Assembly: GCA_946965045.2 (NCBI GenBank)
Contig: OX337234.1
Span: forward strand, 124,001-188,000
Direction: 5' to 3'
Origin: Epithemia pelagica
Lineage: Eukaryota; Bacillariophyta; Bacillariophyceae; Surirellales; Surirellaceae
Length of the DNA stretch: 64,000 nucleotides
Under the pieces are notes generated by a model. That model saw only the letters and a program-made list of their open reading frames with translations. It was not told the origin of the DNA and ran no database searches. How positions within the stretch are numbered: position 1 is the first letter of the stretch; every line of letters begins with the position of its first letter. Shown in pieces: positions 1 through 9,487 of this stretch. Both the position numbers and the translations under genes were made by a program.

Positions 1-434
1 GGCACAAAACACTTCAACTTCGATAATACTCAAACTCCTATACTGAAAGAATTTCTCCGTTACCCACGAGGAGCGCCCTGCGACGAGGAGTCCCCCGGGG
101 CTATTAAAGTACTCGTATGTTAGCTTCCTGTGTCACGAGGAGTCGTGCCAGCGCACCGTAGGTAATCTTCGGTCTTCCTAAGTGATCGGTTCTCTCAATG
201 GATACTTAGTAGTCGTGATCCTAATTAGTGTTACACAATTAAGCTTGCCCTACTTTCGATGGGGCACTAGGTAATCTTTAAATGTTTGTAAATAACCCCG
301 TCACTTATACACACCACAACAAGATCTTCTCAGTTTTTTCTTTGCGGGAAAGAGGTTGAATAATCCAACCAAGATCTTCTTCTTCTTCTTCTGCAGTGAG
401 AGTGAACGATAAACAGCAGAGCAGTATCATCATC
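1..434. other. Upstream region without a recognised gene
   Basis: No convincing reading frame is seen. It probably holds the promoter and 5' UTR of the gene starting at 435. A short (TTC)n run lies near 375-392, just before the start codon. Confidence 0.4.
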
Positions 435-2019
435 ATGAGCAAGGTTCAGTTTGATGCAGAAGCACCAGCGGAGGAAGTTCCGATTGTGGCTATGGACGAC
501 AACGACCATGAAGAGGAGGAGGACGAAGAACCAGAAAAGAATTCCAAGAGTTTTAAAGAAAGCATGGCCTCTTTTATCAATGCCGAAGGTCGTCCCATTC
601 AATGGATTTACGATCGATGCAATGGTCATGAACGGGTCATGGATCCGGATTCCAAACCCTGTTGTTGTCTCATGTTCCCCAATGGGTTTTTGAAATTGGC
701 ACCTGGTAAGAGAAAGAAAGTGACTGATGACTTGTGTGTGTGTGTGTGTGTTTGTTTGTCCTTGTTTGTTGTGTGTCGTCGAGCGAGGTTTGTGACATGC
801 TTTTGCATTGGTTTGTTGGACTACATCTTCTGATTCGTTATGGTCGTTCCACCATTGTTTGTGTTTGCTTTCACACAGGCTTGTTGGAGTCGAATCCCTT
901 TATGGAATGTTTTGGTCGCATTGGCTTTATTCATCCCGAATGGTTCCAGGTGCGCAAGGTGATTTTTTTGGTGGCCATGCTCATGAGTACCATTGGTTGG
1001 TCCTGCATCTTGTTGACCGACTTGAGTATTTCCAAGGATTTCAAAGTCTTGCAACATTTTCATTTTAGCAAGGGCGACGTCAAATACGGCTTTGTCGAAA
1101 GCGAAAATGGCAACTTGTCGGGCCTCGTCGAAGGCAGCACTCGCCTCTATGTGGGCTTGTCCGCCGTGGCCTGGGAACAAACCGTCATTAACGTGACCTT
1201 TGAAGATATTGACGCCATTGTCAATGCCAACCCCGGCATTACCGAAGAGGAATTTCGTCGCGATTTCGTGGATCAATTCAAGACCAAGAATCAGTTTGTC
1301 ACGGGCTTTGATGAATTTTGTGATGGAGATTCGCGGGTCTGGTTCGTCGAAGAAGACCAATGTGACAAGTGCGAAGAGGCTTCGACCAAAATGATTCGCA
1401 GGTACGTACGCGTGTGTTGTTGTTGTTGGAAAACAATCATGTGTATTGGAGTTACCCCTGTTCTTCTTTTTGTTCTCATCCTAATCGTTGCACCAATGCA
1501 AATAGTATCATCATGGCGACTGTCTTTTACTTTTTTACCTTCAAGAACGATTGGCTTCGCTTCTGGGTGAATTACGATGTCAATTGTCAAAAGTTCATGT
1601 CCGTCGCTGTCGCCTGCATTACGGTCGGATTGGCCCTCCGCACCTTTTTTACCTACCGGAACGAATGTTTTGATTCCTTTCACGACGGAGACAATTGCTT
1701 TTTCATCAATGGGACCCGTGTGGACTGTACCATTTATGATACCATTGCCGATGACGATACCGTACCACTCACGCCGGAAGAAGAAGAATTGTTGGCGAGT
1801 GTTTCCACAGCCAATTTGGATTGGGATGCTGGTCCGTGTTATATTTTGTTGGGCGGTGCCGTCTTTATTCGACTCTTTAGCATGTTGTGCAACTTGACCG
1901 TACCCACCCCGCCCATTACCCGCAATCGCGAAATGCAATGGGAATACGAACGCATCGCCCAAGAACAAGATGCCAAGGAACCGAATTTGCGTAAAAGCGA
2001 ATACTTTGCGCCGTGGTAA
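435..2019 (+). CDS. Uncharacterised multi-pass membrane protein, three exons
   Basis: Exons are 435-705, 879-1401 and 1506-2019. They join in phase with GT-AG introns (GTAAGAG...CACACAG and GTACGTACG...GCAAATAG) to give 435 residues. The N-terminal ~50 residues are strongly acidic (a run of E/D around residues 18-33). Hydrophobic segments are visible at about residues 114-136 (VIFLVAMLMSTIGW), 266-277, 297-313 (SVAVACITVGLAL) and 376-395 (CYILLGGAVFIRLFS). The long loop between the first two holds paired cysteines (CDKCEE). This looks like a four-span membrane protein with cysteine-bearing loops, but I do not recognise the family. The start is the first ATG in the open frame, and intron 1 carries a (GT)n run near 734-750. 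The gene structure is well supported by frame continuity; the function is unknown. Confidence 0.8.
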
Positions 2020-2871
2020 GCACACACCCCAAACATACAGATGGTGTGTGTGTGTATCACGCACAGGCCTCGACAGGACACGCTGCCGTGTCGTTCGAGT
2101 CGGAGATTCAGGAACAAAACAATCATAGTATTTGTAGTATGGTGTTTGGAGTGGCTACTAAGGAACAACATGTGTTGTTCGAGTAAAGGAGTGGTGTCTG
2201 TTTTGTTGGTCGTCATAAGGTAGTTTTCGGAGCTACAGTAGAGTATCCTTATTCTTTTGAATCACTGTCGATCTGTCTCTGGGTTCCGAAGCAAGAAGAA
2301 TTGTGTGGGTTATGATATGGTGTGGATATCAAACGTGTGGTTGACTTGGAGTGCTTGTTTCTTGATGTTCCATTCGGTAGTTGGATGGACTGTTCATTGG
2401 ACTTTAGCCTTGTTCTTCCACTCTCTATGGTCGTACTCTTCTCTCTCTCCCTCTATCTGGAGTGTCCCCTCTCATCCAGTATTGGTCGTTTGTGGCACAT
2501 TCATTGTGTGGAACGTCACCCACTCCGAGAAGGTTGAAGAGCAACCCCATTATAGTTTGTGGTAGCCGTCAAAAGAGACTTGGATGGGTGGCTCGTCGCG
2601 CGTCAGGGCCATGAGCACTGCCCACACTGCTCTCTGACGCACACCCATCACAACAGCGACCGCGAAAAGATCTTTCTCGTCGGGTCAGAAGTCAGATCTT
2701 GTGAAAGAGAGCAATCGGCCGTGCCCCAAGTGCCAAAGTGACAGAGAGAGACAGAGGCAGAACTGTGGGATTTGTGAAACAGAGCTATATACGAACGCTA
2801 TCCTCCGCCACCATCGTTAGGGTCATCCGCTTCTCGTTGCAATCATCACAAAGCAGCAGCCAGTCGATTGG
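2020..2871. other. Intergenic region between membrane protein and SUMO-like gene
   Basis: No supported gene. Short open frames here have no recognisable domain. The 3' part (about 2750-2871) is the likely promoter of the SUMO-like gene at 2872. Confidence 0.4.
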
Positions 2872-3280
2872 ATGGATTCCACAACATCAACCATCATCCC
2901 ATCACCAGGGGATATTGACGATGGTGTAAAACATCCCCTCAACATTTCCGAACAGGTTCGTTCATGGTGTTATTGTGAGGTTTTGACAAGTGCGTCTTCT
3001 CTCTCATGATGTGTTGTTGGCCTTGTTGTTGTTTGGCTGTGTTTATCTATTTTAGAATGGGGACGTAACTCAATTGAATGTGAAATGGAGCATTCGCATG
3101 GCCAAAGTATTTGACACATTTGCCAAACTCAATAATTTGCAAGCCAGTAGCTATCGCTTTTGCCTGGATTGGGAACGGATGCAACCCACTGACACGCCCG
3201 AGTCCTTGCATCTCGAATACGATGCCAGGATGGATGTCTTTTTGGAACAAATTAGCGGTGGTGGTGGTGGTGGTGGATGA
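2872..3280 (+). CDS. SUMO-like protein with polyglycine C-terminus
   Basis: Exon 1 (2872-2955) and exon 2 (3056-3280) join in phase 0 across a 100-bp GT-AG intron (GTTCGT...TTTTAG) to encode 102 residues. The body matches the SUMO beta-grasp: a first strand (TQLNVKW), the segment MAKVFDTFAKLNNLQ corresponding to MxKLxxxYCxRxG of SUMO, SYRFCLDWERMQPTDTPESL for the RFxFDGxRIxxxxTPxxL block, then a final strand ending EQISGG. SUMO is conjugated to lysines through a C-terminal di-glycine after protease trimming. Here the end is seven consecutive glycines encoded by a (GGT)n repeat, so the mature end is ambiguous. The intron sits at the same place as in the canonical SUMO gene at 4663, so the two are diverged tandem paralogues. 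It could be a functional SUMO isoform or a non-conjugating SUMO-like protein. Confidence 0.75.
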
Positions 3281-3743
3281 TATGGATTCGACTTCGACTC
3301 TTGGAAGGGTCATCCGCCAGTTCCAGTGTGGGTTGCAACCAGTTCGAGTAGCAAAACGAGGTTTGGATTGGTCCATCGTTTACTGTTGGAACTGGTGTCG
3401 GGAGACACACATCAAAGGGAACCGTCCGTACCCTCGCGAATCGCTCTGAGTGATTGCGGCTCGAACTCGACTGCAGTGTCGCGTCAACACCGGAAACTCC
3501 TGTTCCAGCAAAAGGGACCACATCCGGAACGCACCATCCAGTGTTCTCTCATCCACAACCCTCCGTTCGATTCGGTATCGATCGAATGCTCCACGCAAGC
3601 TCTAGTAGGACGACAGGACTACCTTGTGTATTCTTTGGACACTGCTCCTCTTGTCCGGAGTATCTTCCTCCTCCTCCTTTTGAAAGATACTTAGCGATTC
3701 ATTCGTACTCCTAGCTCTTGCTTAGATAGTGCTAAGGGCTGGG
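3281..3743. other. 3' flank of SUMO-like gene
   Basis: No supported gene. Overlapping short frames on both strands show no recognisable domain. Confidence 0.4.
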
Positions 3744-4340
3744 GATACCGATCCATGTACATCTAAGTAGGCTCAGTACATAAACCTACGTAGTACTATT
3801 TTCGTCTGTGTAAGAAGTGGGGCGGATGGACACACCGAGTCGCACGTCGTAAACTTGCCACCGATAGAAAAGGTGCAATCCGGAAGCCATCATTCGACAA
3901 TGATGGAAGTCATCACCCCCCTGGCAATAACTTCCTGAACAATTGAGCCTGCCTGAATCACTTTTACAATAAGAATCTTTACTACTAGAGCAACTTTGCT
4001 TTCACTTTGATTCAGGCACCCTTGAAAAATGAATGAGTTAGGGCCGTCGTTCGATTTCATCACTGCAGTAAAATGAGCGTACCTTTTCAGCCAACTTGGC
4101 AAATCTTCTGTAATTTCAGACAACAATTTCAAAGGTAAAGGCAAAGGACTTACGGTGGTTGGATGTTTATGCGATGCATGGGTGAATGCATACGGCGTCA
4201 CCGGATCTCGCCATCATTGTAGAGCGTTTTTGCATATTTTTGAAATTCCGACCATTTCCGATGTGACGTGTACTATCTGATTTTATGTACTCTACGTAGC
4301 TTTTGTACTGAGCCTACTTAGATGTACATGGATCGGTATC
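3744..4340. mobile_element. MITE-like inverted-repeat element (597 bp)
   Basis: The first 37 bases (3744-3780, beginning GATACCGATCC) are the exact reverse complement of the last 37 (4304-4340). The match continues imperfectly through CTACGTAG. No transposase is present; a 103-residue minus-strand frame at 3890-4201 has no recognisable domain. Size and termini fit a non-autonomous DNA transposon inserted between two SUMO paralogues. I could not find a clear target-site duplication, so the family is unknown. Confidence 0.65.
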
Positions 4341-4662
4341 AAGTTTCTCCTCTACCCTTTTGCTTCTCCTCCCGGAGGTCCAGATATTAGCTCCTGGCGA
4401 CGGAACGACTGTGAGAAAGAGCGGGAAAGAATATGCTGGCGTGACGAGGGCTCAGATCGAAACGCGCCTGACAGCCCGTAGCGCGCATCGTGTGCTGCTT
4501 CTCATTGATCTTCTCCAAGTCTTTGTCTTTGGGCTGTGTGTTCGTTGTTGCATCCAAGAAACACAATAGCAAACGAGAGGAAGGAAGAAGGAACCATTCA
4601 TCCATTCCGTATCATTCCACACTCTTGTGCAATCTATTCATACATTTGTCGTTATTAGTACC
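4341..4662. other. Presumed SUMO promoter region
   Basis: This stretch separates the MITE-like element and the SUMO start codon at 4663. No gene is seen. Confidence 0.4.
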
Positions 4663-5340
4663 ATGTCGTCCGAAGAAGTTGATGATAAAAATGCCGTGAC
4701 TGGAGGTGACGGTGGCGAAGCGCCCGCCACGGACGGAGCCGGTGGTGGTGGTGGCTCGGAAACCATTACCCTCAATGTGCGAGATCAGGTAGGTTGTCGT
4801 CGAAGTGGCTACGTGTGAGCATAAGTGCCAGCCATCGTTCCTGGATGCCATCCATGATCGAACCGAAGGAGGAGGAGAATGGTCAAGGCACACACGGAAA
4901 CCAAGATTTCTCGCGAACCGGATTCGCGCAAAAATTCATGCCATTCGCGCCGTTTGTCCCTTGTGGCCGAAACGATGTACCCCGTTCTGTTATTGAATTC
5001 GATCCGATCCACGGTATTGGAATGTTCAAAAGGCTATGCGATTTCAATGCATACCATTGCGGGCCGGTTGGTGGCGGAAATCATGTTCCCATCAAAGTCT
5101 CACTTCTCACGTTCGTTTGCTGCTTAGACGGGGGAGGAAACCTTTTTTAAAATCAAGCGCACCACTAAAATGCAAAAGGTGTTTGAAACCTTTGCGACAC
5201 GTCGTGGCGTGCAAGTCCAGAGTTTGCGATTCATGCTCGATGGGGAACGAATTGATCCGGGGGCGACACCCAAAACGCTCGAACTGGACGATCAAGATCA
5301 AATTGATTGCATGTTGGAACAATCGGGTGGGTGTTTTTAG
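4663..5340 (+). CDS. SUMO: SUMO (small ubiquitin-like modifier)
   Basis: Exon 1 (4663-4788) and exon 2 (5128-5340) join in phase 0 across a 339-bp GT-AG intron (GTAGGT...TGCTTAG) to give 112 residues. The N-terminal tail is Gly/Ala/Asp-rich and flexible, as is typical. The beta-grasp fold starts at TITLNVRDQ (about residue 34), continues through FFKIKRTTKMQKVFETFATR and SLRFMLDGERI, and ends CMLEQSGGCF. The di-glycine followed by two residues is the normal precursor form: a SUMO protease removes CF to expose GG for E1 (SAE1/SAE2) and E2 (Ubc9) conjugation. The product acts mainly in the nucleus. Exon 2 and its downstream flank recur as a degenerate copy at 9522-9690 and beyond. Confidence 0.93.
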
Positions 5341-8300
5341 AGAGAGAGATGGCGTATCCTTTTATTACTAGGATTGCGGAAATGCCAAACGATGAATGAA
5401 TGGATCAGGGCGACTGCTTGTAGTGGGCTGGAAGAAATGTCTGGAGGGAACCATTTTTTATACACGATCTATAGAAACAAGCCCGTGAATGAGTTGTAGT
5501 CGTATTTCATAACAACACTCGAATGCTTTCTTGTTTGTGTGTTTCTTGGAGTTGGTGTGCTGGTACCGCTCTAGAGTCTAGAGAGAACGTGTGTCTGGAA
5601 AATTTTGCACGTGACTGCCTCATGAGGAACGTTGGTATATCTCATGTCGCCTTGTCATTCGGTAGGTCGGCCTCTGGCCGGGACAGGGTCCATGGTTTGT
5701 TGCTGTTGTTGGGGCCGGAAACGAGTTGCGCATCCGTACCATTTTGCGCGTCACGGATTGAGTTACCTATTAGTTCTGATTGGAGTCCAAATCTGGACTC
5801 GATCTAGCAATAGAGAGAGTTGGATCCGATGGTTTTCGTGACGAGAGATGTTGTAAGGAGATCGAACGCTGACACGAGAATGAGTATCAGACTTGGAGAG
5901 CTATTCCCTCTTGGAGTATTGCTACGAATAGGACACTAGGAGTACATGGGTAGATTGCACAGAAGGACGCTCGTGATTCAATGAGTCACTATGGAACATG
6001 CGAATCCCTCCGATTGCGGGGGTACCTCCCGTCTGCTGTCCATACGGTTATTCCCAAATTTTCCTGAAAAATGTAAAAATTATTTCTGTCAAATTTCTTT
6101 TGATTTTGCACATTATTTAACGTCCAAGCCAACTGTAATAACTGGCTTCGTCCTATTGTGTAGCCGCTTGCGCTCATGCACGAACCGCGTGGGCCGTGAG
6201 ACGTGACGAGACATGCACAAAGAAATTTACAAGCCCATTTTGTACTCTATAGTCTATACTGTTTCCGAAGCCAGTACTCTTTACGCAGTAGTGGATCAAG
6301 CTTCACGGAATCATCACATACACACACCAAACCATGAAATACACACACATAGCACATGGTGCAATGCACCTCTAGGAGTATCAACACAAGCTCCTGGCAC
6401 TTTGTCTATGGGAAATATAAAAGCATAGTCCACTTCTAGTTTAGGCTTCCTGCTTCCTGGGCTTATATACCCCATGATGACGCTGTCAAACCTTGGCTTC
6501 ATCACTGCGCAGTGGTTGATTGTTCATTGCAGTGGTTGATTGTCATGTTTCATGTTGTCATCCTTCCTTTGATGCATTCCGCCTTCACCTGTGATCTACG
6601 TGGATGGTTTTGACCACAAAGTTGTCTCTGTGGTCGTTTGTTCGGCTGGATGGTTTTCTTTTGGTTTTTGGTGTGCTCATGGTCGTCTTTTGTGGTGTTA
6701 CACGAAAAGTGAGACGATTCTTGGCCCTTGTGCTAGCAATACAAGGCGTGACCGGCGCGTCGATTTCGAACGATCGAAGGGAGGCTGGCGATATCACCTG
6801 GCTGGCGCTTTGGGAAAAAATACGAGACAATTTTTTTCCTTTCGGATGACGGACGAACAATGGTACCCCCCCAATCGCCCCCATATTGATGATAGCTTTT
6901 TAACGAGACACGGCAATTGTATTGGTGTATAATATCATATTTTCATTGCTCGGAGCATGCAGACCGCAGCATGGGGGGACCATGGCGGACTCTCCAGTCA
7001 TCACATAATGAGTGGGCTCTCGTTCGTTGCACAAAAGGGTCATTGATTGTGAAGCTCAGGCTTTGGAAGTGTCGTTAATGATCCCAAATAATAATTCTCC
7101 CATCATGCAAGGGAAATCGCAAAGTCCTAACCAACTTTTGCTGCCTCGCTGCAGTCATTCAAAGGATAATGACTGTCGATTGGGTCAAGTGTTGTTGTCG
7201 AATGTGAAACGATGATGGCTGGTCCTCACAAATTTTGGGACCCCGACTTCGTCCCCAACACAAATTTGCGCTAGCAAACCAACTGCTCTCGCTCCTATTA
7301 TTTTTTTTATTACAACGAGACAGCACGAATTGATCGACCGTGAGTGGAGTTGCCATTGTGGGATGCAGTCTTTGGGCTCTTTTGGTGGCCTGGACTTTGA
7401 AACAAGGAGGGTATCAGGACTATACGGTACGTACGTTTGATGATGAGGAGGAGCATGATACTGCTCTTGTTTGTGCGTGGTACTCTCACACAGGCACACA
7501 CATGTCTTGCGCTCCGTTTTGGTTAGTGCTTCCCTATATACAATAGATGTTTGCTTTGACCGACGACAAGTGTGAGGTTTCATCCATGTCCAGGACCAAC
7601 CAGTGGAAGACGCTCGATGCCACAACGACAACCAACACGACCACCACCGTCCCAACGACGACGGGCCCTCCTACCTAGTAGTATTCACGACCTTTGGAAC
7701 AACAACCAGCCCCTGAAACTGGTCACGTTCCATTATGCCACGACGACAGATATATGTTCCATAAGATCACGAAGATGGTTCTCCATCAATCCCGTTGCAT
7801 TAAAAACGACACCGTTTTCCGTCACATTTTTGATGCAATCGGATTGGGGGCGGAACTTCTTCGTGATCTTATCGATCGTCTATCTGTCGTCGTGGCATAA
7901 TGGACCGCAGCCTACAACGTCGCGTTCAAACACTGGCCATGGCGCGCCTGTTTCTCGAGCAGCAGCAACGCATGGTTGCCCAAGGACGACGACGACATGT
8001 CGTTGTGGTTCGCAAGACTCCCATGGCCAAAATGGTTGACGAGAACCTCTTTGAAGCGGTATGGATTGCCGAACCAACCACCACGACGACAGCACTCCTC
8101 CCAGATGCCACAGGTTCCACCGACGACGACCAGGCCGACACGACGGAATCAAAGGAACCCACCCCAACGCAGAAACTCCAACAAGAAGAAACACGATTGG
8201 TTCAAGTGTACTTGGCCTTTGATTCCAACTTTGATCAAAATTATCAATTGTTTCAAACCAATGTGCAAGGAAGACAAACCACCTTTTTCATGGCGGTCAT

Positions 8301-8400
8301 TCAGGAACCGACGGACGACGCCCGTAGTCGCCATGTCTTGTCGGTGGACTATGTAGTACCCTGGAACCGCCACGACAACCATCCAGAAAAAGAAGAAGAT
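5128..8400. repeat. Segmental duplication, block I
   Basis: SUMO exon 2, about 2 kb of 3' flank and an amine-oxidase-derived pseudogene form a block that recurs in the same order at about 9488-12290. Matched landmarks include the GGGCTGGAAGAAATGTCTG segment (near 5430 and 9772), GTGTCGTTAATGATCCCAAA (near 7068 and 10599) and GATGGCTGGTCCTCA (near 7213 and 11282). Divergence between copies is substantial, with many indels. Stretches of 5341-7339 not mentioned elsewhere hold no supported gene. Confidence 0.75.
7340..8400 (+). pseudogene. Amine-oxidase-derived gene, degenerate copy 1
   Basis: Segment 7340-7426 is 87 bp and reads VSGVAIVGCSLWALLVAWTL...YQDYT. It corresponds position for position to the 29-codon first exon of the flavin amine oxidase at 35907-37448 (MSGVAIIGCGISALFAAYTF...FEDYT). 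The intron is conserved in place and phase (GTACGTACG at 7427 to CAATAG at 7546). The initiator is GTG instead of ATG. Exon 2 (from 7547) begins MFALTDDKCEV, where the parent has IFEAKDVCGGR, so the ribose-binding Glu and the GGR motif are gone. A stop (CCTACCTAG near 7677) truncates exon 2. A separate frame at 7900-8400 keeps the later part (LVQVYLAFDSNFDQNYQLF), which resembles the parent segment GLRVWLEFSTDDFYRGY. I infer a pseudogene. Confidence 0.65.
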
Positions 8401-8401
8401 T

Positions 8402-8444
8402 TTCACGTTTGTTTGCTGTTTAGACGGGGGAGGAAACCTTTTTC
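8402..8444 (+). other. SUMO intron/exon-2 junction fragment
   Basis: This stretch closely matches the SUMO intron end and exon 2 start at 5107-5149, including the acceptor TTTAG and the codons for TGEETF. It sits exactly between degenerate gene copies 1 and 2, so it marks a recombination junction rather than a gene. Confidence 0.75.
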
Positions 8445-9487
8445 ACGAGTGGAGTTTCCCTTGTGGGATGCAGTCGTTCGGTTCTTTTGGCGGCCTGGAC
8501 TTTGGAACAAGGAGGAAATCAGGACTATACGGTACGTGTAGGTCGACGGGTCGTCGTGATGACGATGAGGAGGAGGAGGAGGATAGTTCTCGTGTTTGCG
8601 CGTGGTACTGTCACACAGGCACTCACATGCCATGTGCTCTTTATGGATGAGGATAGTTCTCGTGTTCGCGCGTGGTACTGTCACACAGGCACTCACATGC
8701 CATGTGCTCTTTATGGATGGTGCTTCCCTACAATAGATGTTTGCTTCGACCGATGACAAGTGTGACGTTTCCTCCATGTCCAAGACCAACCAATGGAAGA
8801 CGCTCGACGCCACAACGACAACCAACACGACCACCACCATTCAAACAACGACAGGCCCTCCTAAGAGTATTCGCGACCTTTGGTACAACAACCAGCCCCT
8901 GAAACTGCTCACGTTCCATTGTACCACGACGACAGATACATGATCGATCAGTTCACGAAAAAGTTTCTCCAATTGGAGAAACTTTTTGAAACTTTTTCGT
9001 GAACGGATCGATCATGTATCTGTCGTCGTGGCGGCATGGACCGCAGCCTGCAACGTCGCGTTCAAACACTGGCCATGGTGCGTCTGTTTCTCGAGCAGCA
9101 GCAACGCATGTTGCCCAAGGACGACGACGACGACATGTCGTTATCGTTCGCAAGACTCCCATTGCCACGATGGTGGACGAGAAACTCTTTGAAGCGGTAT
9201 GGATTGCCGAACCAACCACCATGATGACGAGGACACGACAACCACCCCAACGCAGAAACTCCAACAAGAAGAAACACGATTGGTTCAAGTGTACTTGGCC
9301 TTTGATTCCAACTTTTATCGGAATTCTCAATTGTTTCAAACCAATGTGCAAGGACGACAAACCACCTTTTTCAATGCCGCCATTCAGGAACCGACGGATG
9401 ACGCTAGTAGTCGCCATGTCTTGTCGGTGGACTATGTCGTGCCCTGGAACCGCAACGACAACCATCCAGAAAAAGAAGAAGAACAAA
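8445..9487 (+). pseudogene. Amine-oxidase-derived gene, degenerate copy 2
   Basis: Segment 8445-8531 is again an 87-bp exon 1 equivalent (TSGVSLVGCSRSVLLAAWTL...NQDYT) followed by GTACGT, but the initiator position is ACG. A direct duplication of about 59 bp (near 8587-8715) lies in the intron. The acceptor CAATAG is followed by MFASTDDKCDVSSMS. Exon 2 stops at a TGA in GACAGATACATGA (near 8942), where an internal deletion has created a long palindrome. The downstream part is open in two different frames (8999-9529 and 9199-9690), so frameshifts are present. The SUMO exon 2 remnant follows directly. No intact product is possible as read. Confidence 0.65.
8924..9031. repeat. 108-bp near-perfect palindrome (hairpin)
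   Basis: The outer arms 8924-8949 and 9006-9031 are perfect 26-bp inverted repeats. The next arms, 8951-8966 and 8989-9004, are perfect over 16 bp (GTTCACGAAAAAGTTT). The centre holds a further small palindrome, TTTCTCCAATTGGAGAAA. Copy 1 of the same gene has a longer spacer with only imperfect pairing (7740-7895), so the hairpin arose by deletion within copy 2. Confidence 0.9.

Noticed and set aside
3890-4201. 103-residue frame inside the MITE-like element as a transposase
   Set aside because: There are no recognisable transposase motifs, and the element size fits a non-autonomous derivative.
6604-6849. 81-residue hydrophobic frame in the SUMO 3' flank
   Set aside because: It is short, has no domain and no splice context, and lies in rearranged duplicated DNA; I cannot support it as a gene.
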